From: Aeromicrobium yanjiei
Lineage (GTDB): Bacteria; Actinomycetota; Actinomycetes; Propionibacteriales; Nocardioidaceae
DNA length: 64,000 nt
Assembly: GCF_009649075.1 (NCBI RefSeq)
Contig: NZ_CP045737.1
Location: forward strand, 186,001 to 250,000
Direction: 5' to 3'
Positions 8,029 to 16,352 of the stretch are shown here, in pieces. The notes under the pieces were generated by a model. It searched no databases, was not told where the DNA came from, and saw nothing but the letters and a program-made list of their open reading frames with translations. Position numbers and translations under genes: made by a program. Numbering within the stretch: position 1 is the first letter of the stretch; each line of letters begins with the position of its first letter.

Positions 8029-8933
8029 TGACCGACATCATCGACGAGACGGCGCTGCAACCGACGGTGAAGTCGACGAAATCTGTCGAGGACCGGCTCG
8101 CTGGAGTGAAGCTCACGAAGCGAAAGAAGAGAGACATCGGCGCGATGATCGGCGCCACATGGATCGGACTGGTCGTGCTGGCCGCGCTGGCCGCAGATTT
8201 CCTGCCGATCCTCGATCCGAACGAGATCACGGACAAATTCAGTGCGATGCCCGGCTGGGGCACGAATCTTCTTGGAACTGACGCGCTGGGCCGGGACACC
8301 CTCTCGCGGTGTCTCTACGGTGCCCGGGTCTCCATGGCTGTGGCGATCGGTGGCACGGCCGTCTCGATGATCATCGGCGTGATCCTGGGAATGACCGCGG
8401 GCTACTTTCGCGGTGCGGTCGATTCCACGATCTCGTTGTTCATCAACTTTGTGCTCTCCTTCCCGCCGCTCATCTTCCTGATCGCGCTGGTCGCGGCTCT
8501 GCGTCCCAGCCTGACCACTCTCGTGCTCGGGCTCGCACTGCTCGGCATACCGAACTTTGCCCGCGTGGCGCGCGCCAACACCATTGCGTTCGCCGACCGG
8601 GAGTTCGTGACCGCCGCCAAGGCGCTCGGCGCCGGCCCGTTCCGGATCCTCACGCGGGAGCTCCTGGTGAACGTCATGCTGCCCGTCATGTCGCTCGCGC
8701 TGGTTGTGATGGCGACGCTGGTCGTGGCCGAGGGCAGCCTCAGCTTCCTGGGACTGGGCGTTCCGCCACCGACTCCCAGCTGGGGCGGGATGCTCGCGGC
8801 GGGTCGCGAATCACTCAGCGACCATCCGCACCTGGTCCTGATCCCCTCGCTGTTCTTCTTCCTGACGGTCTATTCATTCAATCGGCTCGGCGACTGGGCG
8901 CGCGGCCGCGTAGGCAGGGAGTCCTCGATATGA
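8028..8933 (+). CDS. ABC transporter permease, DppC/OppC type
   Basis: Second membrane subunit, 301 residues. A charged N-terminal cytoplasmic segment (KLTKRKKRDIGAM) precedes the first helix; the N-terminal OppC-type region is followed by the LLGTDALGRDTLSRCLYGAR signature that is diagnostic for DppC-like permeases. Further on are about five helices and the EAA loop TAAKALGAGPFRILTRELL. It overlaps the upstream permease by one base and the downstream ATPase by four (ATGA), so all three are translationally coupled. The two permeases should form the heterodimeric channel that receives substrate from the lipoprotein. Confidence 0.93.
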   Translation: MTDIIDETALQPTVKSTKSVEDRLAGVKLTKRKKRDIGAMIGATWIGLVVLAALAADFLPILDPNEITDKFSAMPGWGTNLLGTDALGRDTLSRCLYGARVSMAVAIGGTAVSMIIGVILGMTAGYFRGAVDSTISLFINFVLSFPPLIFLIALVAALRPSLTTLVLGLALLGIPNFARVARANTIAFADREFVTAAKALGAGPFRILTRELLVNVMLPVMSLALVVMATLVVAEGSLSFLGLGVPPPTPSWGGMLAAGRESLSDHPHLVLIPSLFFFLTVYSFNRLGDWARGRVGRESSI

Positions 8934-10057
8934 GCACCAGCACGACCACCACACCCATGGATGACCTCGACGGCACGGCTCCGGGAGCGGGATCGGAGGA
9001 GCTGCTGGAGGTGCGAGACCTGCGAGTCTGGTTCGACACACCCAGGGGCCTCGTCCGTGCCGTGGACGGCATCGATCTGGAGGTACGCCCTGGGCGCACG
9101 CTAGGAGTCGTGGGCGAGTCAGGCTCAGGAAAGTCCGTGCTGTCGCGCGCCATCATGAAGATCCTGGCCCCCAGTGCGCGAGTGCTGCCCGGCAGCGAGA
9201 TCCGGCTCAACGGGGTCGATCTCGCCACGGTGTCTCCCAAGACCAACAAGCACCTGTGGGGCGTGGACCTGTCGATGGTCTTCCAGGACCCGATGACGTC
9301 GTTGACCCCGGTGCTCACGATCGGCAAGCAGCTGACCGAGACCCTCAGGTACCACCTTGACCTCGACCGCGCGGCGGCCAAGGCTGAGGCGATCCGGCTG
9401 CTCACGCTCGTGGGGATCCCGGAGCCGGCCAAGCGCTTCGACCAGTACCCGCACAACTTGTCGGGTGGCATGCGGCAGCGGGTCACGATTGCGCTCGCGA
9501 TCTCCTGCTCACCGAAGCTCCTGATCGCCGACGAGCCCACCACGGCGCTGGACGTGACGGTGCAGCACCAGATCCTCAACCTCCTGCAGGAGCTGCAGCA
9601 GAAGGCGAACATGGGGATGATCCTGATCACCCACGACCTCGGGGTGGTGGCGGGACGCGCCGACGACATTGCGGTCATGTACGCCGGCAGAGTCGTGGAG
9701 AAGGCGCCCACTCGTCAGCTGTTCTCCCACATGCGGCATCCGTACACGCGGGCCTTGATCGACGCCATCCCGCGGCTGTCCCACCCGAGCCACACCCACC
9801 TGGCCTCGATCCCGGGCCGTCCCCCCATGATCATCGACCCGCCACCGGGCTGCAGCTTCGCCGCTCGCTGCCCGTCCGCGCAGGCGAGGTGCCTCGAGGA
9901 GACCCCGGCCCTGGAGATCACGCCGGACTCACCTGCGCACTCAGCAGCGTGCTTCTTCCCGTTGGGGACCCCCCACGGCGAGTCCGCCCGTGAGACGAAT
10001 CTGGCAGCCGGGGTCACGGCTGCCGGGACTGCAATCCAAGCAAAGGACGTGATCTGA
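8930..10057 (+). CDS. ABC transporter ATP-binding protein, DppD/OppD type
   Basis: Nucleotide-binding subunit of 375 residues. Walker A is GESGSGKSV, the ABC signature LSGGMRQRV, and Walker B LLIADEPTTALD, followed by the switch histidine in ITHDLGVV. The C-terminal oligopeptide/dipeptide transporter extension is present and contains a cysteine cluster (CSFAARCPSAQARC) of the kind that binds an iron-sulphur cluster in some Dpp ATPases. An acidic, threonine-rich N-terminal tail of about 25 residues comes before the domain. The start ATG lies in the stop of the upstream permease, with AGGGAG before it. It pairs with the next gene as an ATPase heterodimer. Confidence 0.93.
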   Translation: MSTSTTTTPMDDLDGTAPGAGSEELLEVRDLRVWFDTPRGLVRAVDGIDLEVRPGRTLGVVGESGSGKSVLSRAIMKILAPSARVLPGSEIRLNGVDLATVSPKTNKHLWGVDLSMVFQDPMTSLTPVLTIGKQLTETLRYHLDLDRAAAKAEAIRLLTLVGIPEPAKRFDQYPHNLSGGMRQRVTIALAISCSPKLLIADEPTTALDVTVQHQILNLLQELQQKANMGMILITHDLGVVAGRADDIAVMYAGRVVEKAPTRQLFSHMRHPYTRALIDAIPRLSHPSHTHLASIPGRPPMIIDPPPGCSFAARCPSAQARCLEETPALEITPDSPAHSAACFFPLGTPHGESARETNLAAGVTAAGTAIQAKDVI

Positions 10058-11085
10058 TGGCCGGCAGCGGAACGGCGCACCTGCGTGAGACGGACGACGT
10101 GGTGCTGAGCGTGCGCAACCTGACCGTCGAGTACGTGGGGAAGCGGGGGGAACGCGTCTTCGCGGTGTCCGACGTCAGCTTCGACGCCCGGCGGGGCGAG
10201 ACGGTCGGGCTTGTCGGGGAGTCCGGCTGCGGCAAGTCGAGCGTCGCCAAGGCGATCATGCAGCTGCCCGCGCCGACGTCCGGCTCGGTCAAGGTCGATG
10301 CGGTGGAGGTCGCGGGTCTGAAGGGCACGGCGTTGCGAAAGCAGCGGCGCAAGCTGCAGATGATCTTCCAGGATCCGATCTCGTCACTGAACCCTTTGCG
10401 AACGGTGCGGGACATCGTCAGCGAAGGTCTGAAGATCCACGGCGTCGACAAGGGCGAGATCGACCAGCGGACACTGGCCATGATCGAGCGGGTGGGACTC
10501 GATCCCGAGACAGCGCCCGATCGGCGTCCGCACGAGTTCTCCGGCGGGCAGTGTCAGCGCATCTCGATCGCCCGGGCGATGGTCCTCGACCCCGAGCTCG
10601 TGATCTGTGATGAACCGGTCTCGGCCCTCGACGTCTCGGTCCAGGCACAGATCATGAACCTGCTGGAGGAGATGAAGGCTCGCTATCAGCTGACGCTCGT
10701 GTTCATCGCGCACGACCTCGCGGTCGTGAAGAACATCAGCGACCGGGTCGTGGTGATGTATCTGGGCAAGGTCTGCGAGGTCGCCGGCTCGGATGAGCTC
10801 TTCGCCTCGCCCGTGCACCCGTACACGCGCGCACTCGTGCAGTCGATTCCCGAGCCGGACCCCGATGCGCCCGTCTGCGACGCGTCCCTCTCGGGGGACC
10901 TCCCGTCACCGCTCGATCCCCCGAGCGGCTGCCGTTTCCGGACCAGGTGCCCCCAGGCGCAGGATCTCTGCGCAGCGCAAGAGCCCGAGATCCGGGAGGT
11001 CAGGCCGGGCCGGTTCGCGGCCTGTCACTTCCCGTTGGACGACGTCAGCGCAACGCTCAGGGTCGCCGAGCCGGCCCTCGCATGA
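10057..11085 (+). CDS. ABC transporter ATP-binding protein, DppF/OppF type
   Basis: Second ATPase of the importer, 342 residues. Walker A is GESGCGKSS, the signature motif FSGGQCQRIS and Walker B LVICDEPVSALD with switch histidine in IAHDLAVV. The C-terminal extension again carries a cysteine motif (CRFRTRCPQAQDLCAAQ). The start overlaps the stop of the first ATPase by one base. With the lipoprotein and permeases it completes a five-gene Opp/Dpp-class importer. The signature has Cys instead of the more usual Arg or Gln after SGGQ, a minor oddity. Confidence 0.93.
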   Translation: MAGSGTAHLRETDDVVLSVRNLTVEYVGKRGERVFAVSDVSFDARRGETVGLVGESGCGKSSVAKAIMQLPAPTSGSVKVDAVEVAGLKGTALRKQRRKLQMIFQDPISSLNPLRTVRDIVSEGLKIHGVDKGEIDQRTLAMIERVGLDPETAPDRRPHEFSGGQCQRISIARAMVLDPELVICDEPVSALDVSVQAQIMNLLEEMKARYQLTLVFIAHDLAVVKNISDRVVVMYLGKVCEVAGSDELFASPVHPYTRALVQSIPEPDPDAPVCDASLSGDLPSPLDPPSGCRFRTRCPQAQDLCAAQEPEIREVRPGRFAACHFPLDDVSATLRVAEPALA

Positions 11086-11109
11086 GCAACCTCTACGAAA
11101 GGAAATCCG

Positions 11110-11997
11110 ATGGCTGAGATCGAGATCAACGGCGGGCAAGTGGTGTACGAGTTCGTGGGCCCTGAGGACGGCGAGGTGGTGGTGCTGACACCAGGCGGCC
11201 GCTTCAGCAAGGACTTCCCGGGTGTGCGCCCGCTGGCGGAGGCGTTCGCCGCCGGGGGTAAACGAGTGCTGCTGTGGGATCGTCCCAACTGCGGGGCCTC
11301 GGACATCCAGCTCTACGGCAAGACCGAGTCGCACATGCGGGCGGAGACGCTCGGCCTGATGCTGCAGAAGCTCGAGACCGGACCGGTCGTGGTGACAGGG
11401 GGATCAGGAGGAGCGCGGGACTCGATCGTGTTCACCATGATGTATCCCGAGCTGGCCAAGCGCCTCGCGGTGTGGTCCATCGTCGGTGGCACGTTCAGCT
11501 CGATGAGTCTGGCGGCGGTCTACGTCCTGTCCGAGCTGCGCACTGTGCGGGCGGCCGGCATCGAGGGCGTCATGACGATGCCAGGCCTCGCCGGCAGCTG
11601 GGCGGACCTGATCGAGGCCAATCCGCGCAACAAGGAACGGATGCTGGACATCGGCGCGGCAGAGTTCGAGCGCGTCATGACACGCTGGCTCGATGCCTAT
11701 GTGCCGAAGCCGAATGAGTCGATTCCCGGCGTGGCGGACTGGGAGTTCGAGGCGATTGACATCCCGACACTGATCATCCGTGGTGGCGAGAAGGACTACG
11801 ACCACCCGAAGCGGACCTCGTTCGAGGTTCACGCGCTGATCAAGAACTCCCGTCTCATCGAGCCGCCGTGGCCCGAGGACGCATGGGAGCGTGCGTCCGA
11901 GGCCCGCAACGAGGGACGGGGGAACATCTTCGATCCCTGGATCCAGGCTGCCCCGGTCCTGCTGGACTTCATGAATGAGACGGAATCGGATTCCTGA
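11110..11997 (+). CDS. Alpha/beta hydrolase
   Basis: A 295-residue alpha/beta-hydrolase-fold enzyme, probably a cytoplasmic esterase or C-C bond hydrolase acting on the imported compound. The nucleophile elbow is GGSGGA with Ser near residue 99, a variant of G-x-S-x-G. Upstream, LLWDRPNCGASD is the strand and turn typical of the family (DxPxxGxS), and the later IRGGEKDYDHP segment would carry the acid residue. A catalytic His near the C-terminus is not obvious; the end is WDPWIQAAPVLLDFMNE. The ribosome site gaaagga precedes the ATG. It follows the importer by 24 nt and precedes the MFS gene by 3 nt, so it belongs to the same operon. Substrate unknown. Confidence 0.85.
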   Translation: MAEIEINGGQVVYEFVGPEDGEVVVLTPGGRFSKDFPGVRPLAEAFAAGGKRVLLWDRPNCGASDIQLYGKTESHMRAETLGLMLQKLETGPVVVTGGSGGARDSIVFTMMYPELAKRLAVWSIVGGTFSSMSLAAVYVLSELRTVRAAGIEGVMTMPGLAGSWADLIEANPRNKERMLDIGAAEFERVMTRWLDAYVPKPNESIPGVADWEFEAIDIPTLIIRGGEKDYDHPKRTSFEVHALIKNSRLIEPPWPEDAWERASEARNEGRGNIFDPWIQAAPVLLDFMNETESDS

Positions 11998-12000
11998 CTC

Positions 12001-14697
12001 ATGACTCGACGGCCGGCGCGCGCCGTGTGGCCGGTCGTCGGGGTCCTGTCCGCGGCCAGCGTCCTGGTGTCGCTGCAGGGGACCTTGCTCCTGCCACTGG
12101 TGCCTGTCATCCCGGAGATCTACGACGTCACACCGGTCGCGGCGTCGTGGATGGTGACGAGCACGCTGCTGGCGGGCGCCATCGCCACGCCGATCGCGTC
12201 CCGGTTGGCGGACATGTACGGCAAGCGCCGACTCATCGTCTTGACCTTGGCGACGATGATGGCCGGCTCGGTGCTGATCGCTGTCGCCGACGGGTATGCG
12301 TGGGCCGTGGCAGGACGCGCGCTCCAGGGCAGCGCGACAGCCCTCGTCCCCGTGGCGATGAGTGTCATGAAGGACGTGTTGCCGCGGGACAGGGTGGCCT
12401 TCGGCGTGGCCATGGTCAGTGCCTCCCTTGGGATCGGCGCCGCGGTAGGTCTGCCGTTGGCCGGCATCATCTACGCCGAGCTCGGCTGGACCGCGATGTT
12501 CCTGATGACGGCCGCGCTCTGTCCGTTCCTGATGCTGGGCGCGTCACGGTTGCTCCCGCCGGCCACGCCCGGGGAGCGGGAGAGATTCGACTGGCTCGGG
12601 GCCGGTCTGCTCGTCGGGGTGCTGGTGCCCCTCCTCGTGTCGGTCAGCCAGGGGAACGTCTGGGGGTGGACCAGTTCGAGGGCGCTGCTCCTCTGCACCG
12701 TGGCTGCGCTCTCGGCGGTGGCATGGGCAGCCTGGGAGATGCGAGTCGTCGACCCGCTCATCAGCTTGCGGCTCGCGCTGATTCGGCCGGTGCTGCTCAC
12801 CAACGTTGCCACGACGATCATCGCCGTTGGCATGCTGGCCAACTTGCTGATCGCATCGCAGCAGCTCGGCACCCCGTCGTTCGTGGACGGGGGCCTGGGG
12901 CTCTCACCGGGCCTGACCGGGCTCGTGATGGGTGCGCCGCCCGCGCTGCTGGTGGTGGGTGCGCCGATCACCGCCCGGCTCCTCGCCACGTACGGGGCCA
13001 GAAACGTCTTGCTGGCCGGAGCCCTTGTCATGGGGTTGAGCTACGTTGCGCGGGTCTTTCTCGACGACTCGGTCATCGCGGTGGCAGTGGGGGCGACCCT
13101 GGTCGGGGCCGGAACGGGGTTGGCCATCGCGGCGATACCCCTGATCATCATGGCGTCCGTGCCGGGCCGTCAGACCGCGTCCGCGAACGGCGTGAATGCG
13201 CTGTGCCGGATGATCGGGCTGGCCATCTCCACGGCAGGTCTTGCCGCCTTGGCATCGGCGACGTCGATCGTCGTGGACGGCCGCGAGTACCCCACGAGAG
13301 GGACGATCCACGCGTCTTTGTGGATCTGTGCTGCGGCGAGTCTGTCGGCGCTGATCGTCATCTGGTTCATCCCACGAATGTCGTCGGGGGGCGTGATCGG
13401 TACGACCGACGTGCCGCAGGAACACGAAGGGCGCCCCCGGGTTCTCGTCACCGATCCGACTGGGATGTCAGCAGGCTTCGGTGACCAAACCCTTGCGGAC
13501 GCAGAGGCCCATGGCTATGCTCAGCGGAGCAATAGTTTGTTTCATACGAGAGCAGCGCACACCCGGACCGGGGCCAACCACAGCTCAGCGGGTCACATCC
13601 AAGGAAGAGGAACTGAGATGAGTGCACACGAGAACTTGGTGGTGGACGCGAGCGTGGAGATCTACTTCGCGAACGGTCCGGACCTGCGCGGCTACCTCGA
13701 CGAGCCGTTTGCGAGCAGAGGCTTCCCTGACCCCGACATTGCTTGGTTCGCTCCGCCGGATGGGCAGCGCTTCGCGCCAGGCAGCCAGGTCGAGGGCGCC
13801 GGACACCCGTCCTCCGATCCCGAGGTCGTCGGGGCATCGCTGTTCGGCGACCGCGGCTACGACTTCGCGGTCGTGCATCCGATGTCTAACGGGATCCAGC
13901 CCGACCGGTTCCTCAACACCGCGATCCTGTCGGCGTACAACCAGATGATGGTCGACCGGTGGCTCGACTCGGGCACCTACGCGAGCCAGTTCCGCGGCAC
14001 GATCCGGGTCACTCCCGACGACATCGACGGCGCGCTGCGCGAGATCGAGCGGTGGAAGGATCACCCGCAGGTCGTCCAGATCGGAATCCCCCTGCAGTCC
14101 CAGGCTCCCTACGGCCGGCCGCAGTACCGTCCGCTCTGGGAAGCCGCGGTCGACGCGAATCTGCCGGTCGCCGTCCATCTCGAGTCGGGCAACGGCATCA
14201 TGCACCCGCCGACGCCCTCAGGCGTCCCGCGGACCTTCGCCCACCACCTGTCGTTCCAGCCGCTGAGCTTCATCTACCACCTGTTCAACATGATCGTCGA
14301 GGGTGTCTTCGAGGCGAACCCCGATCTGAAGATCGTCTGGGCCGACGGCGCCGCCGACATGCTCACCCCGTTCTCCTGGCGCCTGGACACCTTCGGTCGG
14401 CCGCACCTCGAGCAGACGCCCTGGGCGCCCCGGATGCCCAGCGACTACCTGGAGAACCACGTGTACTTCATCCAGGGCGCCCTGGACGGTCCCGGAGATG
14501 TCGAGTTCGCGTCGGAGTGGCTGACGATGACCGGCAAGGAGGACATGCTGATGTTCGGCTCGAGCTATCCGTCGTGGCAGATCAACGATCCGTCCAAGCT
14601 GCCGTCCACGTGGACGAGTGAGCAGCTCCAGAAGGTTCTCGGCCGCACCGCTGCGTCCCTCTACCGACTTCCCACGGCCGCAACGGCGACCGTCTGA
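12001..14697 (+). CDS. MFS transporter frame continuing in-frame into an amidohydrolase-like protein
   Basis: The first about 500 residues are a complete major facilitator of the 14-helix DHA2/EmrB kind: it begins VWPVVGVLSAASVLVSLQGT, has the inter-helix motif LADMYGKRRL and motif C-like GIGAAVGLPLAG, and its last helix ends in VIWFIPRM. No stop codon follows. Some 65 residues of low-complexity, intergenic-looking sequence lead straight into an amidohydrolase-type domain that also has its own strong ribosome site and ATG at 13618 (see that entry). Either this is a true 898-residue fusion, or the transporter has lost its stop by mutation or sequencing error while the amidohydrolase is made mostly from the internal start. 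The transporter may export or import a pathway compound. Confidence 0.6.
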   Translation: MTRRPARAVWPVVGVLSAASVLVSLQGTLLLPLVPVIPEIYDVTPVAASWMVTSTLLAGAIATPIASRLADMYGKRRLIVLTLATMMAGSVLIAVADGYAWAVAGRALQGSATALVPVAMSVMKDVLPRDRVAFGVAMVSASLGIGAAVGLPLAGIIYAELGWTAMFLMTAALCPFLMLGASRLLPPATPGERERFDWLGAGLLVGVLVPLLVSVSQGNVWGWTSSRALLLCTVAALSAVAWAAWEMRVVDPLISLRLALIRPVLLTNVATTIIAVGMLANLLIASQQLGTPSFVDGGLGLSPGLTGLVMGAPPALLVVGAPITARLLATYGARNVLLAGALVMGLSYVARVFLDDSVIAVAVGATLVGAGTGLAIAAIPLIIMASVPGRQTASANGVNALCRMIGLAISTAGLAALASATSIVVDGREYPTRGTIHASLWICAAASLSALIVIWFIPRMSSGGVIGTTDVPQEHEGRPRVLVTDPTGMSAGFGDQTLADAEAHGYAQRSNSLFHTRAAHTRTGANHSSAGHIQGRGTEMSAHENLVVDASVEIYFANGPDLRGYLDEPFASRGFPDPDIAWFAPPDGQRFAPGSQVEGAGHPSSDPEVVGASLFGDRGYDFAVVHPMSNGIQPDRFLNTAILSAYNQMMVDRWLDSGTYASQFRGTIRVTPDDIDGALREIERWKDHPQVVQIGIPLQSQAPYGRPQYRPLWEAAVDANLPVAVHLESGNGIMHPPTPSGVPRTFAHHLSFQPLSFIYHLFNMIVEGVFEANPDLKIVWADGAADMLTPFSWRLDTFGRPHLEQTPWAPRMPSDYLENHVYFIQGALDGPGDVEFASEWLTMTGKEDMLMFGSSYPSWQINDPSKLPSTWTSEQLQKVLGRTAASLYRLPTAATATV
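13618..14697 (+). CDS. Amidohydrolase-2 family protein lacking metal ligands, internal start
   Basis: TIM-barrel protein of the amidohydrolase-2 (ACMSD-like decarboxylase/hydrolase) family, 359 residues if started at ATG 13618, where aaggaagagg sits at ideal spacing. Compared with its neighbour paralogue, key metal positions are changed: the N-terminal D-x-H is DASVE here, the IEHAF histidine is replaced in IVWADGAAD, and the last-strand aspartate of SSDYPHW is Ser in GSSYPSW. The middle-strand histidine survives (VAVHLESGNG). It is therefore probably not a normal metal hydrolase on its own and may pair with the next gene product as an inactive partner or use a different chemistry. It shares its frame with the upstream MFS gene. 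Confidence 0.8.
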   Translation: MSAHENLVVDASVEIYFANGPDLRGYLDEPFASRGFPDPDIAWFAPPDGQRFAPGSQVEGAGHPSSDPEVVGASLFGDRGYDFAVVHPMSNGIQPDRFLNTAILSAYNQMMVDRWLDSGTYASQFRGTIRVTPDDIDGALREIERWKDHPQVVQIGIPLQSQAPYGRPQYRPLWEAAVDANLPVAVHLESGNGIMHPPTPSGVPRTFAHHLSFQPLSFIYHLFNMIVEGVFEANPDLKIVWADGAADMLTPFSWRLDTFGRPHLEQTPWAPRMPSDYLENHVYFIQGALDGPGDVEFASEWLTMTGKEDMLMFGSSYPSWQINDPSKLPSTWTSEQLQKVLGRTAASLYRLPTAATATV

Positions 14698-14734
14698 CCA
14701 TGCAGCACCTGCCAGGTGAAAGTGAGGACGCATC

Positions 14735-15886
14735 ATGACGCAGACCATCAATGACCAGCGCAAGATCGGGACCGAACAGGTGCCGGTACGCGTCGTCGAC
14801 AGCGACGTGCACCCGACGCCGCGTCGCGGAGAGCTCAACGAGTTCTATCCCGCCGAGTTCAAGGACCTGTTCATCAACCGGGCCAAGGGGGCCGGTATGC
14901 CGGTCTACTACGACGCCCCCGATTTCGCCCACGCCTTCGCGATGCGGGTCGACGCCTTCCCGGACGACGGTGAGTTCGCGGGCACCGATCCCCACATGAC
15001 CTTCCGACAGGTGGTCATGGAGTCGGGCTCGGACATCGTCATCCTCGGGCCGACGACGTTGTCGGCGGGACAGACCGAGGAGGAGGTCCACGCGATCGCC
15101 CAGGCCACGAACCTGTGGCAGGACCGGTGCTGGCTCGACGGCGAGAACAACTGGCACCAGCGCTTCCGGGGATCGATCATGGCTGCGGCCGACGCCCCCG
15201 AGCTGGCGGCGCAGGAGATCGACAAGTGGGCGGGCCACCCGTACTTCTCCCAGGTGCTCATCGGCGCCGAGATGCGCCCTGCATGGGGTCACCCGAAGTA
15301 CGACCCGATGTGGGAGGCGGCAGTCCGCAACGACATCCCGGTCGCCTGCCACCTGGGCCGGGGACAGTACAACGAGCTGCCCATGTCGCCCGTCGGGTTC
15401 ATGTCGTACAACCACGACCTGATGGTCACCTACTCGCTGCTCGCGGCGAACCAGGTCATGAGCCTGATCTTCGACGGTGTCTTCGACCGGTTCCCGACGC
15501 TCAACATCATCTTGATCGAGCACGCGTTCACCTGGATCCTGCCCCTCATGTGGCGCATGGACGCGATCTACGCCGCTCGCGGGGCCGAGACCGGGCTGAA
15601 GAAGAAGCCTTCGGACTACGTGAAGGACCACATCTGGTTCACGACGCAGCCGCTCGACTACCCGGAGGACAAGCTCGAGCTGACGCACGCGCTGGAGTGG
15701 ATGGAGGCCGACAAGCTTCTGCTGTTCTCCTCGGACTACCCGCACTGGACGTTCGACGAGCCGCGCTGGGTCGCCAAGCACATGCCTGAGCACATGCGGG
15801 AGAAGATCATGTTCCAGAACGCCATCGACCTGTACAAGCTCCCCAACACCGTGCCGGCTCTGCCTGGTCAGGTCCGGGCATTCTGA
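14735..15886 (+). CDS. Amidohydrolase-2 family metal-dependent hydrolase or decarboxylase
   Basis: TIM-barrel enzyme of 383 residues in the amidohydrolase-2 family, whose members hydrolyse or decarboxylate ring-derived acids using Zn or Mn. Metal ligands are intact: D24-V-H26 in VVDSDVHPTP, the barrel histidines in VACHLGRG and LIEHAF, and the aspartate in LLFSSDYPHW. It is similar in layout to the preceding paralogue, so the two probably act together. A GAGG ribosome site precedes the ATG, and the stop overlaps the Rieske gene by one base. The reaction cannot be named from sequence; cleavage of an oxygenated ring intermediate would fit a neighbouring Rieske protein and ferredoxin. Confidence 0.88.
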   Translation: MTQTINDQRKIGTEQVPVRVVDSDVHPTPRRGELNEFYPAEFKDLFINRAKGAGMPVYYDAPDFAHAFAMRVDAFPDDGEFAGTDPHMTFRQVVMESGSDIVILGPTTLSAGQTEEEVHAIAQATNLWQDRCWLDGENNWHQRFRGSIMAAADAPELAAQEIDKWAGHPYFSQVLIGAEMRPAWGHPKYDPMWEAAVRNDIPVACHLGRGQYNELPMSPVGFMSYNHDLMVTYSLLAANQVMSLIFDGVFDRFPTLNIILIEHAFTWILPLMWRMDAIYAARGAETGLKKKPSDYVKDHIWFTTQPLDYPEDKLELTHALEWMEADKLLLFSSDYPHWTFDEPRWVAKHMPEHMREKIMFQNAIDLYKLPNTVPALPGQVRAF

Positions 15887-16278
15887 TGACGACACAGGAC
15901 CTGGGCCCCACGCTGGCCGCAGGACGTGAGCACGTGGTCGCGACCGTCGACGAGATCGAGGACGGCGGCGTCAAGGTCGTCCCGATCGGCCGTTACGGGG
16001 TGGGTGTGTACAACGTCAAGGGACGGTTCTACGCGATCGCGAACTACTGCCCGCACGAAGGTGGACCGCTGTGCGTGGGACGGACCCGTGGCCAGACCGT
16101 GGTCGATGAGGAGAAGCCGGGCGGCGCAGCGGAGTCGCGCCCCGGCGAGTTCATCTACTGCCCGTGGCACCAGTGGGGATTCGAGCTGGCGACCGGCACG
16201 ACAGCGGTCAAGCCGGAGTGGAGCATCCGCACCTATCCCGTGCGGGTCGAGGGCGAGAACGTCATCGTCTCGGCCTGA
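15886..16278 (+). CDS. Rieske [2Fe-2S] ferredoxin-like protein
   Basis: A 130-residue protein made of little more than one Rieske domain. The two-cysteine, two-histidine cluster site is clear: C-P-H in NYCPHEGGPLC and C-P-W-H in YCPWHQWGFEL. The segment between the two halves is longer than in minimal Rieske ferredoxins. There is no catalytic iron domain, so it is an electron carrier or regulatory subunit and not a complete oxygenase. Translation is coupled to the upstream amidohydrolase (TGATG). It likely passes electrons within the cassette that ends with the NuoF-like flavoprotein and the ferredoxin. Confidence 0.9.
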   Translation: MTTQDLGPTLAAGREHVVATVDEIEDGGVKVVPIGRYGVGVYNVKGRFYAIANYCPHEGGPLCVGRTRGQTVVDEEKPGGAAESRPGEFIYCPWHQWGFELATGTTAVKPEWSIRTYPVRVEGENVIVSA

Positions 16279-16352
16279 CCGCCTTTGCCCGAGCCCGTGG
16301 GCGGACCTGACCCCCACAGAACTTCGTACGTCTTGGTGAATTGGAGCCTGCA

